Source: Aromatoleum toluvorans (GTDB lineage: Bacteria; Pseudomonadota; Gammaproteobacteria; Burkholderiales; Rhodocyclaceae). Taken from it: a DNA stretch of 38,761 nucleotides. The stretch lies in contig NZ_WTVN01000036.1 in NCBI RefSeq assembly GCF_012910905.1, positions 1-38,761 on the forward strand, written 5' to 3'. Under the pieces are notes generated by a model. That model did no database searches and had not been told where the DNA came from. It worked only from the letters and a program-made list of their open reading frames with translations. The translations under genes and the position numbers were made by a program. This document shows, one piece after another, positions 8,861 through 17,249 of the stretch (positions within the stretch are counted from its first letter, which is position 1; every line of letters begins with the position of its first letter).

Positions 8861-10303
8861 ATGAGCGAGCAGGACGAACGCCACCCGGACGACATCCAGC
8901 AGCACCTGCGCGAAGTGCAGGAGCTGCTCGCACGCCACAAGGTGGTGGAAGACCTCGTCCATCGGCAGGACATGCCCCGCCACGAGCTGGTGGAGAACCT
9001 CGTCCACAAGCAGCATGTCGCCGAGCTGCAGGGCAAGCTCGACGCGCTGCACCCCGCGGACATCGCCTACGTCCTCGAGGCGCTGCCGCTCGGGGACCGC
9101 CTGTTCGTGTGGGACCTGGTCAAGGCCGAGCGCGACGGCGACATCCTGCTGGAAGTCTCCGACGCGGTGCGCGAGTCCCTCATCGAGACGATGGACCCGC
9201 ACGAACTCAAGGCCGCGGCGGAAACCCTCGATGCCGACGAGCTTGCCGACCTCGCGCCCGACCTGCCGCCCGAGGTCATGCTGGATGTGTTCCAGTCGCT
9301 CGACAGCGAGGAACGCGAACAGCTGCGCGCGGCGATGTCCTTCCCGGAGGATTCGGTCGGCGCGCTGATGGACTTCGACATGGTGACGGTCCGCGAGGAC
9401 GTCACGCTCGAGGTCGTGCTGCGCTACCTGCGCCGCTTCGACGAACTGCCGGACCACACCGACAAGCTCTTCGTGATCGACCGCGAAGACCACCTGAAAG
9501 GCATCCTGACGCTGGAATCGCTGCTCATCAACGACCCCGAGATGGTCGTCGGCGAGGTCATGCACAAGGAAAACGTCATCAGCTTCGAACCCGAGGACGA
9601 AGCCGACGACGCAGCCCAGGCGTTCGAGCGCTACGACCTCGTGTCCGCGCCGGTCGTGGACGCCGAAAAGCGCGTCGTCGGCCGCCTCACGGTCGCCGAC
9701 GTCGTCGATTACATCCGCGAGGAATCCGAGCACGAGATCCTCAGCCACGCCGGTCTGCGCGAGGAGGAGGACATCTTCGCCTCGGTGTGGGACTCGGTGC
9801 GGAACCGCTGGGCGTGGCTGGCGATCAACCTCGTCACCGCCTTCATCGCCTCGCGCGTGATCGGCGCCTTCGAAGGCTCGATCGAGAAGCTCGTCGCGCT
9901 GGCCGCACTGATGCCCATCGTCGCCGGCATCGGCGGCAACTCGGGCAACCAGACCATCACGATGATCGTGCGCGCGATCGCGATGGGCCAGGTCGAACCG
10001 TCCGCGATGCAGCGCCTGATGCGCAAGGAAATGGGCGTTGCCGTCGTCAACGGCCTGGTGTGGGGCGGGCTGCTCGGACTCCTCTCGTGGGCGCTCTACG
10101 GCAGCGCCTCGCTCGGCATGGTGATGACGGCCGCGATGACGCTGAACCTGCTGCTCGCCTCCTGCGCCGGCGTGCTGATCCCCATGGTGCGCCTGCGCGT
10201 CGGCGCCGATCCGGCACTCGGCAGCTCGGTACTGATCACCGCCCTCACCGACTCGGGCGGCTTCTTCATCTTCCTCGGTCTCGCGACGCTGTTCCTGCTG
10301 TAA
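8861..10303 (+). CDS. mgtE: magnesium transporter MgtE
   Basis: A 480-residue Mg2+ channel/transporter of the inner membrane. The cytoplasmic part has an N domain (about residues 55-160, Asp/Glu-rich helices that sense Mg2+) and paired CBS domains (about 168-290, including GALMDFDMVTVREDVTL). A connecting helix leads to five membrane helices from about 318, with the family signature PIVAGIGGNSGNQT (352-365) and a pore-lining ALTDSGGFFIFLGLATLF near the end. Ahead of the N domain is an extra helix with a 15-residue repeat (VVEDLVHRQ at 28-36, LVENLVHKQ at 43-51). It has its own ribosome binding site and probably its own promoter, and ends at a strong terminator. Confidence 0.96.
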   Translation: MSEQDERHPDDIQQHLREVQELLARHKVVEDLVHRQDMPRHELVENLVHKQHVAELQGKLDALHPADIAYVLEALPLGDRLFVWDLVKAERDGDILLEVSDAVRESLIETMDPHELKAAAETLDADELADLAPDLPPEVMLDVFQSLDSEEREQLRAAMSFPEDSVGALMDFDMVTVREDVTLEVVLRYLRRFDELPDHTDKLFVIDREDHLKGILTLESLLINDPEMVVGEVMHKENVISFEPEDEADDAAQAFERYDLVSAPVVDAEKRVVGRLTVADVVDYIREESEHEILSHAGLREEEDIFASVWDSVRNRWAWLAINLVTAFIASRVIGAFEGSIEKLVALAALMPIVAGIGGNSGNQTITMIVRAIAMGQVEPSAMQRLMRKEMGVAVVNGLVWGGLLGLLSWALYGSASLGMVMTAAMTLNLLLASCAGVLIPMVRLRVGADPALGSSVLITALTDSGGFFIFLGLATLFLL

Positions 10304-10330
10304 CGGCGACGCCAGCCGATCAAAAATGAA

Positions 10331-10352
10331 AAGGGGCGCCACGGCGCCCCTT
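10331..10352. terminator. two-way terminator between mgtE and hemL
   Basis: A 10-bp inverted repeat (AAGGGGCGCC/GGCGCCCCTT) with a 2-base centre. On the minus strand it is followed by TTTTCATTTTT, making a textbook intrinsic terminator for hemL. On the plus strand it is preceded by an A-run and followed only by TTCGTGCCTT, so it should stop mgtE transcripts less efficiently. It lies 27 bp after mgtE and 25 bp after the end of hemL. Confidence 0.85.
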
Positions 10353-10377
10353 CGTGCCTTCCGGCCTGCCCCCTCGC

Positions 10378-11661
10378 TCAGCGCAGCGCTGCAAACGCCT
10401 TCTGCGCCGCGGCAATCGTCGCGTCCACATCCGCCGCGGTATGCGCCGCCGACACGAAGCCCGCCTCGAACGCCGAGGGTGCGAAGTAATGGCCGGCCTC
10501 CAGCATCGCGTGGAAGAAGCGGTTGAAGGTGTCGCGGTCGGAAGCCATCACCTCCGTGTAGGAACGCGGCACGCGCGGCGCGAAATAGAGGCCGAACATG
10601 CCGCCCACCGAATCGGCGCAGAACGTCACGCCGGCATCGCGCGCGGCAGCCGACAGGCCGTCGACGAGCTGGCTCGCCCGCGCGGCGAGATTGTCATAGA
10701 AGCCCGGCTCGCGCACGAGCTTCAGCGACGCGAGGCCCGCCGCGACCGCCACCGGGCTGCCCGACAGCGTGCCGGCCTGGTACACCGCCCCCAGCGGCGC
10801 GATGTGGTTCATGATGTCGCGCCGGCCGCCGAAGGCGCCCACCGGCATGCCGCCGCCGATCACCTTGCCCAGCGTCGTCAGATCCGGCGTGATGCCGTAG
10901 AGGCCCTGCACACCCTGCGCCCCGACGCGGAAGCCGGTCATCACCTCGTCGAAGATCAGCACCGCGCCGTACCGCGTACACAGCGCGCGCAGGCCCTCGA
11001 GGAAGCCCGGCTGCGGCTTGATCAGGTTCATGTTGCCCGCGACCGCCTCGACGATCACCGCAGCGATCTCGTTGCCGCGCGCCTTGAAGGCGTCCTCGAC
11101 CTGGCCGAGGTCGTTGTAGTCGAGCACGATCGTGTGCTTCGCGAAGTCCGCCGGCACGCCGCCCGAGGACGGGTTGCCGAAGGTCAGCAGGCCCGAGCCG
11201 GCCTTCACCAGCAGGCTGTCGGCGTGGCCGTGGTAGCAGCCCTCGAACTTGACGATCGCGTCGCGCCCGGTGAAGCCGCGCGCGAGACGGATCGCGCTCA
11301 TCGTCGCCTCGGTGCCCGAACTCACCAGCCGCACCATGTCGATCGACGGCATCAGCTCGCAGATCAGCTCGGCCATCTCGACCTCGGCCTCGGTCGGTGC
11401 GCCGAAGGACAACCCGCGCAGCGCCGCCTCGCGCACCGCCTCGACGATGGCCGGATGGGCGTGGCCGGTGATCGCCGGCCCCCACGAGCCGACGTAGTCG
11501 ATGTAGTCCTTGCCGTCCGCATCCCACACGCGCGCGCCTTGCGCACGCTCGATGAAGCGCGGCGCCCCGCCGACCGAGCGGAAAGCCCGCACGGGCGAAT
11601 TGACGCCGCCGGGGATGGTTTTCTGGGCACGCTGGAAGAGGACTTCGTTCTTGCTCGTCAT
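10378..11661 (-). CDS. hemL: glutamate-1-semialdehyde 2,1-aminomutase
   Basis: A 427-residue PLP enzyme converting glutamate-1-semialdehyde to 5-aminolevulinate in the C5 tetrapyrrole pathway. The class III aminotransferase fold is complete: [10 protein letters not shown] near the N-terminus, [15 protein letters not shown] (114-128), [16 protein letters not shown] (237-245) and the PLP lysine K266 in [11 protein letters not shown]. The start MTSKNEVLF is preferred over upstream in-frame codons because those add residues outside the family. Length equals the usual 426-430. It is the last gene of the thiD-thiE-hemL series but 79 bp separate it from thiE, with T-rich stretches on its sense strand; it may have its own start of transcription. 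With hemJ at 35.1-35.5 kb it is one of two haem genes here. Confidence 0.97.
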   Translation of the reverse strand: MTSKNEVLFQRAQKTIPGGVNSPVRAFRSVGGAPRFIERAQGARVWDADGKDYIDYVGSWGPAITGHAHPAIVEAVREAALRGLSFGAPTEAEVEMAELICELMPSIDMVRLVSSGTEATMSAIRLARGFTGRDAIVKFEGCYHGHADSLLVKAGSGLLTFGNPSSGGVPADFAKHTIVLDYNDLGQVEDAFKARGNEIAAVIVEAVAGNMNLIKPQPGFLEGLRALCTRYGAVLIFDEVMTGFRVGAQGVQGLYGITPDLTTLGKVIGGGMPVGAFGGRRDIMNHIAPLGAVYQAGTLSGSPVAVAAGLASLKLVREPGFYDNLAARASQLVDGLSAAARDAGVTFCADSVGGMFGLYFAPRVPRSYTEVMASDRDTFNRFFHAMLEAGHYFAPSAFEAGFVSAAHTAADVDATIAAAQKAFAALR

Positions 11662-11740
11662 GTCGGTTTGCACTCGTCGATTTGGCAAAAAAAGAAAAGG
11701 ATCGGGAAAAAACGCCCCTGAGCGCGCCTGCGCGACTCGC

Positions 11741-12379
11741 TCAGCCGGGCAGGCCGAAGGCCGCGCGGTAGGCCGCTGCACGACCACCCGGATCGGGATG
11801 GTCGAACACGTCGGAAATCACCGCCAGCAGGTCGGCCCCCGCCGCGATCGCCTGCGGGGCATTATCGAGGGTGATGCCGCCGATCGCCGCGACTGGCAGC
11901 TGCAGCTCGCGGCGCGCGCGGGTCAGCAGTTCGAGCGGCGCATGCACCGCGGCGGGCTTCGTCGCGGACGCGAACACCGCCCCGAAGGCGACGTAGTCGG
12001 CACCCGCCGCGACACCTTCCTCCGCCCGCGTCCATTCGTTGTAGCACGTCACGCCGAGGATGCGCTCCGGCCCCAGCGCCGCACGCGCCGCGTGCAGGTC
12101 GCCGTCGTCGCGCCCGAGATGCACGCCATCCGCCGCAACGGCGAGCGCGAGTTCGAGGCTGTCATTGACGATGAAGGGCACCGCGGCGCGCCGGCACAGC
12201 GCGGCGATCGCCCTCGCCTGCTCGCGCCGCAGCGCGGCATCCGCATGCTTGCTGCGGTACTGCAGCAGCGCGGGCCGCCCGGCGAGCGCGCGCTCGACCA
12301 CCTGGAGCAGCGCTGCGCTATCCGCCGTATCCGGCGTGACCAGGTACAGTCCGCGCAGGGGCCAGTCACGCTTCGGCAT
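11741..12379 (-). CDS. thiE: thiamine-phosphate synthase
   Basis: A 212-residue TIM-barrel enzyme joining HMP-PP and the thiazole phosphate to give thiamine phosphate. Family features are visible in order: GLYLVTPD at the start, [10 protein letters not shown] (pyrophosphate site), [33 protein letters not shown] in place of the more usual GxS loop, [16 protein letters not shown] and the phosphate-binding AIGGI. The start at 12379 overlaps the end of thiD by 14 bp, pointing to coupled translation. Upstream in-frame codons would add a basic unstructured tail and are not preferred. Confidence 0.94.
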   Translation of the reverse strand: MPKRDWPLRGLYLVTPDTADSAALLQVVERALAGRPALLQYRSKHADAALRREQARAIAALCRRAAVPFIVNDSLELALAVAADGVHLGRDDGDLHAARAALGPERILGVTCYNEWTRAEEGVAAGADYVAFGAVFASATKPAAVHAPLELLTRARRELQLPVAAIGGITLDNAPQAIAAGADLLAVISDVFDHPDPGGRAAAYRAAFGLPG

Positions 12380-13328
12380 CGTCGCCCTCCGCCCCCCGCG
12401 CCCAGAAGAAGCGGTCCGGGATGGCCATTCCCATACCGGGCCGGTAAGCACTGGACAGCGCCTGCCAGGTGAATTCCTGCGCCTCGCGGACCGCCTCGGG
12501 CACCGTCATGCCATGCGCGAGCGCCCCCACCAGCGCAGCGGCCAGCGTCGCGCCCGCGCCGAGGAAAGGCCCCGCCAGCCGTTCCCAGGCATCCGTGCGC
12601 ACCACGCCCTCGCGCCCGACCAGCACATTGACGACCTGTTGCCCGGGCTCGCCGACACCGGTCAGCAGCACATACCCGACGCCGCGTCCCAGCAGGCGCG
12701 CGATCGCATCGGCAAGCGACAGGGCGTCGTCTTCGTCCTCGGCTTCTTCGCTGCCCTCGTCCGCATCGTCCTCGTCCGCGACGGGCGGAAAGAGTTCGGC
12801 AAAGTCGTCGGAGTCGATCGCGTCCTCGCCCTCCTCGCCCTCCTCGCCCTCGTCATCCGGCGTCATCGCCGCAAGCTGCAACACCTCGCTGCGGCTCCCG
12901 ACCAGCACCGTCACATGCGGCAGCACCAGCTCGGCGAGCGCCGCCAGCATGTCCTCCCCGGCGGCCTCCTCGCCATCGACGACGGACAGCGCGGGTTCCA
13001 GCACCAGCGGGACATCGGGATAATCGGACAGGATTTCGGCGATCGCCGCGACATTCTCGACGCTGCCGACCATACCCAGCTTGAAGGCCTGCACGGGGAT
13101 ATCCTCGAGCAGGGCACGCGCCTGCGCATCGACCGCATCGGCGTCGAGCGCCAGCAGCTCCTCGACGCCGCGTGTATCGCGCACCGAAATCGCGGCGATC
13201 ACGGACAAGGGATGGCAGCCCATGCTCGCCAGCGTCAGGACATCCGACTGGAGGCCGGCGCCGGCGGTGGCGTCGCTGGTCGCGAAGCACAGCACTACAG
13301 GGGGAACAGCGGTGGAACCGAGAGGCAT
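12366..13328 (-). CDS. thiD: ThiD-like hydroxymethylpyrimidine (phosphate) kinase with acidic insertion
   Basis: A 320-residue ribokinase-fold protein expected to phosphorylate HMP and HMP-P for thiamine synthesis, overlapping thiE. The N-terminal motif SDATAGAGLQSDVLTLASMG corresponds to the family's SDPSGGAGIQAD substrate loop, and VLVGSRSEVLQLA and YVLLTGVGE follow as in the fold. Two things are odd. Residues 158-201 are an acidic insertion (about 60% Asp/Glu), starting with three EGE triplets encoded by perfect 9-bp repeats; typical ThiD proteins are about 260-285 residues. The anion-hole motif, GxGC in most ThiD and GxGD in other ribokinases, reads GAGA (257-260), so the usual catalytic residue is Ala. 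Activity is therefore uncertain, although the position beside thiE supports a thiamine role. Confidence 0.85.
   Translation of the reverse strand: MPLGSTAVPPVVLCFATSDATAGAGLQSDVLTLASMGCHPLSVIAAISVRDTRGVEELLALDADAVDAQARALLEDIPVQAFKLGMVGSVENVAAIAEILSDYPDVPLVLEPALSVVDGEEAAGEDMLAALAELVLPHVTVLVGSRSEVLQLAAMTPDDEGEEGEEGEDAIDSDDFAELFPPVADEDDADEGSEEAEDEDDALSLADAIARLLGRGVGYVLLTGVGEPGQQVVNVLVGREGVVRTDAWERLAGPFLGAGATLAAALVGALAHGMTVPEAVREAQEFTWQALSSAYRPGMGMAIPDRFFWARGAEGDDAEA
12825..12851. repeat. three perfect 9-bp tandem repeats inside thiD
   Basis: CTCGCCCTC occurs three times without interruption (plus-strand reading), in frame with thiD, and encodes EGE-EGE-EGE on the minus strand. The 9-bp unit keeps frame, so copy number could change by slippage without breaking the gene. 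Confidence 0.9.
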
Positions 13329-13718
13329 GTCGGAATCTGCCGGTTGCGCCAGACGCGTGCTCTGGCACGGCAGGAAAAATGCGGTAAGATGCGGCGAATT
13401 TTACAGCCAATTTGCCCGGAGCATGCTTACAGATGGCCAACCCGCGCTCACAGACCGGAAGCATCCGGCACGCGCGCTCGTCGGCCACCTCCGTCGGCGC
13501 GTTGTCGCCCGCAACGGCACCCGCAGTCTCCGTGCACGCCTCATGGCAACGGAATGGTGGCTCGCGCCCCGCCGGATCGAAGCGGAGCCTGCCCGGTTCG
13601 CCTCGAACGACACGCGGGAATGCCAGCGTGCTGGCGCGCACGACATGCCGCATCGCTCCTGCAGCACAAGGATTCTCGGACTCCCGCCGATCGGGGCCCG
13701 CCAGCAAGGATTGATGCC
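13329..13718. other. 390-bp gene-free region between thiD and pilG
   Basis: The longest spacer in the window, lying between divergent operons and so expected to hold two promoters. The thiD side (13370-13430) is relatively AT-rich and includes AAAAATGCGGTAAGATG, but no -35/-10 pair is convincing. A second small inverted repeat, GCCAGC/GCTGGC, lies at 13622-13635. Open frames exist (for example 13412-13714, +) but encode Arg/Ser/Ala-rich strings with no family signature. Relatives, as I recall, often have a rubredoxin gene near here; no CxxC pair of rubredoxin type is encoded. AAGGA at 13706-13710 serves pilG. Confidence 0.6.
13337..13373 (-). promoter_or_regulatory. stem-loop in the thiD leader
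   Basis: Two nested stems: CTGCCG/CGGCAG (13337-13342 with 13368-13373) outside and GCCAGA/TCTGGC (13348-13353 with 13361-13366) inside, a few bases upstream of the thiD start on its sense strand. It lacks the conserved CUGAGA and GAACCUGAU elements of a TPP riboswitch. It could be a leader structure affecting thiD translation, or chance in GC-rich DNA. Confidence 0.3.
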
Positions 13719-14114
13719 ATGGATCTGACCGGACTCAAGGTGATGGTGATCGACGACAGCAACACGATCCGCCGCAGCGCCGAGATCTTTCTCACCCACT
13801 CCGGCTGCCAGGTGCTGCTTGCCGAAGACGGCTTCGACGCCCTTGCGAAGATCGCCGACCATCGTCCCGACGTGATTTTCGTCGACATCATGATGCCGCG
13901 CCTCGACGGCTACCAGACCTGCGCGCTGATCAAGAAGAACGCGCAGCTCGCCGCGACCCCGGTCATCATGCTGTCATCCAAGGACGGCCTCTTCGACCGC
14001 GCGCGCGGCCGCATGGTCGGCTCCGACGAATACCTCACCAAGCCCTTCACCAAGGACAGCCTCCTCAAGGCGGTCGCCACCCACGCCGCACGCAAGGCCG
14101 GCACGAATCACTGA
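13719..14114 (+). CDS. pilG: PilG, response regulator of twitching motility
   Basis: A 131-residue single-domain CheY-like receiver. It has the acidic pocket VIDDSN (D12, D13), phospho-acceptor D56 in VIFVDIMMP, the Ser/Thr switch in VIMLSSKDG and the lysine in YLTKPF. In Pseudomonas aeruginosa PilG is phosphorylated by ChpA and promotes pilus extension through PilB. AAGGA (13706-13710) lies 8 bp before the ATG, which fixes the start; the same frame is open far upstream without family similarity. It is the first gene of the pilGHIJ-chpA cluster. Confidence 0.94.
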   Translation: MDLTGLKVMVIDDSNTIRRSAEIFLTHSGCQVLLAEDGFDALAKIADHRPDVIFVDIMMPRLDGYQTCALIKKNAQLAATPVIMLSSKDGLFDRARGRMVGSDEYLTKPFTKDSLLKAVATHAARKAGTNH

Positions 14115-14130
14115 CTGGAGCCTCAACGCA

Positions 14131-14496
14131 ATGCCGATCAAGAAAATCCTCGTGGTCGACGATTCTCCGACCGAGCGTTTCGCACTGACCGAACTCCTGA
14201 CCGCCAAGGGTTACCAGGTCGTCACCGCCGAAAGCGGCGAGGACGCCATCGTGCGCAGCAAGAGCGAGAAGCCCGACCTCATCCTGATGGACGTCGTCAT
14301 GCCCGGCATGAACGGCTACCAGGCCACGCGCACCATCTCGCGCGACGAGGCGACAAGCAGCATCCCGATCATCATGTGCACGAGCAAGGGCCTCGAAACC
14401 GACCGCATCTGGGGCATGCGCCAGGGTGCGCACGATTACCTCGTCAAGCCCGTCAATCCCGATGACCTGATCGCCCGCATCCAGGCGCTGGGCTGA
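14131..14496 (+). CDS. pilH: PilH, response regulator of twitching motility
   Basis: A 121-residue CheY-like receiver without an output domain. Key residues: D10 and D11 in VVDDSPTERFAL, phospho-acceptor D54 in LILMDVVMPGMNGYQATR, Thr in IIMCTSKG and Lys in YLVKP. The SPTERFAL and MNGYQATR segments distinguish PilH from PilG. In P. aeruginosa PilH favours retraction or acts as a phosphate sink. It follows pilG by 16 bp; TGGAG at about 14115-14119 may serve as ribosome binding site. pilI begins 6 bp after its stop. Confidence 0.94.
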   Translation: MPIKKILVVDDSPTERFALTELLTAKGYQVVTAESGEDAIVRSKSEKPDLILMDVVMPGMNGYQATRTISRDEATSSIPIIMCTSKGLETDRIWGMRQGAHDYLVKPVNPDDLIARIQALG

Positions 14497-14502
14497 CGCC
14501 CG

Positions 14503-15018
14503 ATGACCAAGCGACTCAGTCTGCGCGAGTTCCAGGAAGACCTGGTGCGGCGCTTCGCCGAGGCACAGAGCGGCAACCGCCGCGCCCTGCTGGGCGTGCG
14601 CGCGGGCCGCGAGAACTGGCTGGTCAACCTCACCGACAGCGGCGAGATCCTGCCCGTCCCGCCGCTCGCGGCGGTGCCGCTCACGCACGACTGGTTTCGC
14701 GGCCTCGCCAACGTCCGTGGCACGCTGTTCAGCGTCGTCGACTTCTCCGCCTTCCACAACGGTCCGCAGACCGTTCCCGGCGGACCGGCGCGACTGCTGC
14801 TGGTCGGCGCGCGCCACGGCACGAACTGCGCGCTGCTGATCTCGCACGCCCTGGGACTGCGCAACCCGGACGACTTCCGCAGCAACCCGGACGGCGTTGC
14901 CGACGATCGGCCGTGGGTCACCGAGCGCATGCTCGACACCCGCGACGACCACTGGCTGCAGCTCGACGTCCCGACGCTGCTCGCGCACCGCGGCTTCCTC
15001 CAGGCCGGCCTCGAGTGA
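14503..15018 (+). CDS. pilI: PilI, CheW-like coupling protein
   Basis: A 171-residue CheW-domain protein that would link the receptor PilJ to the kinase ChpA. The fold is visible as beta-rich segments: [46 protein letters not shown] (about residues 32-80) contains the usual VRGxLxxVVD-type strand, followed by [25 protein letters not shown]. Slightly diverged from classic CheW, as is usual for PilI. It starts 6 bp after pilH and 67 bp before pilJ. Confidence 0.9.
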   Translation: MTKRLSLREFQEDLVRRFAEAQSGNRRALLGVRAGRENWLVNLTDSGEILPVPPLAAVPLTHDWFRGLANVRGTLFSVVDFSAFHNGPQTVPGGPARLLLVGARHGTNCALLISHALGLRNPDDFRSNPDGVADDRPWVTERMLDTRDDHWLQLDVPTLLAHRGFLQAGLE

Positions 15019-15085
15019 GCGCGCCCGGATCCCTTTCATACGCCCTTCATCGCAACCCATCATCCGATTTCGCGGAGCACACACC

Positions 15086-17221
15086 ATGGCCCTCAAGCTT
15101 CCGACGCTGAACTTCAAGGTAAAGAAGAAGGCCAACCCGGAACGCGCACCGGTCGCCACCACGATCATGGAGGCAGCCCCGCCCCGGCGCAGTTCCGAGC
15201 CGGCGGCAGCCAAGGGCCGCAAGCAGCAGACCCAGGGCGCCCCCAACCGGTTCGGCGCACTCGCCACGGTCTTTGCGCTGGCGTCCATAGCGGGTCTGGG
15301 CCTGCTCTACTACCAGTACCGCGAATCGGGTAACGCGACGGCCTACATCGCTGCCGCCGGCGAAATGGAAACCACCTCGCAGCGCATCGCCAAGGCCGCC
15401 CAGCTCGCACTGCAGGGCAACGAGCAGGCCTTCGTCGAGCTGCGCGCGGGCACGAACCGCTTCACCGCCCTGCTCGATGCGCTCCTCAACGGGGGCAGCA
15501 TCGAGGGCCGCGACCTCCCGGCCGCGCCCGCGAACGTCCAGCCGCAGGTGGAAGCCCTCGCCGGCAAGTGGCGCCCTGCCGCCGAGCTCGCGAACCAGCT
15601 CATCGCCCAGGAAAAGAACCTCGTCGTGCTGAACCGCGAGGTCGCCACGATCAACCAGCAGAACGAGGCCCTGTTCGAGCAATCCCGGCGGATCGCGCAG
15701 CTTCGCGCCGGCGGCAACGCCCGCGACATCGCGGCCACCACCAGCGGCATCGTCCTGCCCCAGCGCATCGCGAAGAACGCAAATGCACTGCTCGTGGCAA
15801 ACGCCATCGACCCGGAGACCGCTTTCGCGCTCGGCAAGGATGCCAAGGCGCTGGGCGACGTGATCAACGAGCTGCGCGCGATCACCACCGACGCCGAAGG
15901 CCGCCGGCTCGTGCATGAGTACGCGACGACCGCGACCGAGACGCTGGACTCCGTCGACGACATCCTGAAGAACATCCAGACCCTCGTGCAGGCGAAGAAA
16001 GCCGGCAGCGAAATCTTCGGCGCCTCCGAACCCCTGTCGGCCGCCGCGCGCGACCTGTCCGCGACGCTTTCGAGCACCACCGGCGGCCTGACGCCCGCCA
16101 CGCTCGGCATCGCCCTCGCCGCAATCGTCGGTCTCCTCGCCCTGAGCCGGATGGCGCAGGTGAACACCCGCGAACTGGCCGCCCGCCAGCAGGAGGCGGA
16201 ACAGCATCAGCGCACCGCCGAAAGCGAGCGCAACATCGCGCAGCAGGCCATCCTGCGCCTGATGAACGAGATGGGCGACCTCGCGGACGGCGACCTCACC
16301 GTGCGCACCACCGTGTCGGAAGACATCACCGGCGCGATCGCGGACTCGGTCAACTACACCATCGAGGAACTCTCGGTGCTCGTGCGGCGCATCAACGACG
16401 CCGCGACGCGCGTGACGCAGGCGACCGAATCGGCGCAGAAGACCTCCACCGAACTGCTCGGCGCAACCGAACGCCAGTCGCGCGAGATCGAGGAAGTCGG
16501 CGCCACCGTCGAACAGATGGCCAGGACCATGACGGAGTCGTCCGAGCGCGCGCTGCGCTCCGCCCAGGTGGCACGCCGCTCGCTGGAATCCGCACGCAAG
16601 GGTGCCGGCGCGGTGGAAAACACCATCAAGGGCATGAACGGCATCCGCGAGCAGATCCAGGAAACCTCCAAGCGGATCAAGCGCCTCGGCGAATCCTCGC
16701 AGGAGATCGGCGAAATCGTCGAACTGATTTCCGACATTACCGAGCAGACCAACGTGCTCGCGCTCAACGCCGCGATCCAGGCGGCCTCTGCCGGTGAAGC
16801 GGGCCGCGGCTTCACGGTCGTTGCGGAAGAAGTGCAGCGCCTCGCGGAACGCTCCGCCGAGGCGACCAAGCAGATCGCGGCCATCGTGAAAACGATTCAG
16901 ACCGACACCAAGGACGCCGTCGGCTCGATGGAGAACGCGACCCGCGACGTGGTCGAAGGCGCCCAGCTGTCCGACGCCGCGGGCCAGGCGCTGGCCGAGA
17001 TCGGCGAGGTGTCGACCGAAGCGGCGCGCCTCATCGAACAGATTTCCAGCGACACGCAGCATCAGGCGGCCACGGCGACGCGCGTGGCGGAAACGATGAA
17101 GGAGATTCTCGCGATTACCGAACAGACCGCGACCGGCACGCGCCAGACCGCGGTGTCCGTCGGTCAGCTCGCGGACCTCGCGGTCGAACTGAAGGGCTCG
17201 GTATCGGGCTTCAAGGTCTGA
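15086..17221 (+). CDS. pilJ: PilJ, methyl-accepting chemoreceptor for type IV pili
   Basis: A 711-residue inner-membrane chemoreceptor. A cytoplasmic N-terminal tail of about 54 residues rich in Lys/Ala/Pro precedes the first membrane helix (about 55-76). The periplasmic sensor (about 77-330) is PilJ-type helical, and a second hydrophobic segment lies near residues 335-352. A HAMP-like linker follows ([20 protein letters not shown]), then a long signalling coiled coil with the conserved hairpin tip [28 protein letters not shown] (15073-15076) lies 9 bp before the ATG at 15086; the same frame is open further upstream only inside pilI. No methyltransferase or methylesterase gene (pilK, chpB) follows in the cluster. 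Confidence 0.95.
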   Translation: MALKLPTLNFKVKKKANPERAPVATTIMEAAPPRRSSEPAAAKGRKQQTQGAPNRFGALATVFALASIAGLGLLYYQYRESGNATAYIAAAGEMETTSQRIAKAAQLALQGNEQAFVELRAGTNRFTALLDALLNGGSIEGRDLPAAPANVQPQVEALAGKWRPAAELANQLIAQEKNLVVLNREVATINQQNEALFEQSRRIAQLRAGGNARDIAATTSGIVLPQRIAKNANALLVANAIDPETAFALGKDAKALGDVINELRAITTDAEGRRLVHEYATTATETLDSVDDILKNIQTLVQAKKAGSEIFGASEPLSAAARDLSATLSSTTGGLTPATLGIALAAIVGLLALSRMAQVNTRELAARQQEAEQHQRTAESERNIAQQAILRLMNEMGDLADGDLTVRTTVSEDITGAIADSVNYTIEELSVLVRRINDAATRVTQATESAQKTSTELLGATERQSREIEEVGATVEQMARTMTESSERALRSAQVARRSLESARKGAGAVENTIKGMNGIREQIQETSKRIKRLGESSQEIGEIVELISDITEQTNVLALNAAIQAASAGEAGRGFTVVAEEVQRLAERSAEATKQIAAIVKTIQTDTKDAVGSMENATRDVVEGAQLSDAAGQALAEIGEVSTEAARLIEQISSDTQHQAATATRVAETMKEILAITEQTATGTRQTAVSVGQLADLAVELKGSVSGFKV

Positions 17222-17249
17222 CGCACGCCTCCTCGCTCGGGAACCGGCC

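Noticed and set aside
13329-13400. TPP riboswitch before thiD
   Set aside because: The conserved TPP-binding elements are missing; only a simple nested hairpin is present.
13412-13714. 100-codon plus-strand frame in the thiD-pilG gap
   Set aside because: Ser/Arg/Ala/Thr-rich, no recognisable domain and no convincing ribosome binding site; treated as non-coding until conservation is shown.
13329-13718. Rubredoxin gene expected beside this cluster
   Set aside because: No frame contains the paired CxxC motifs of rubredoxin, so it is absent here.
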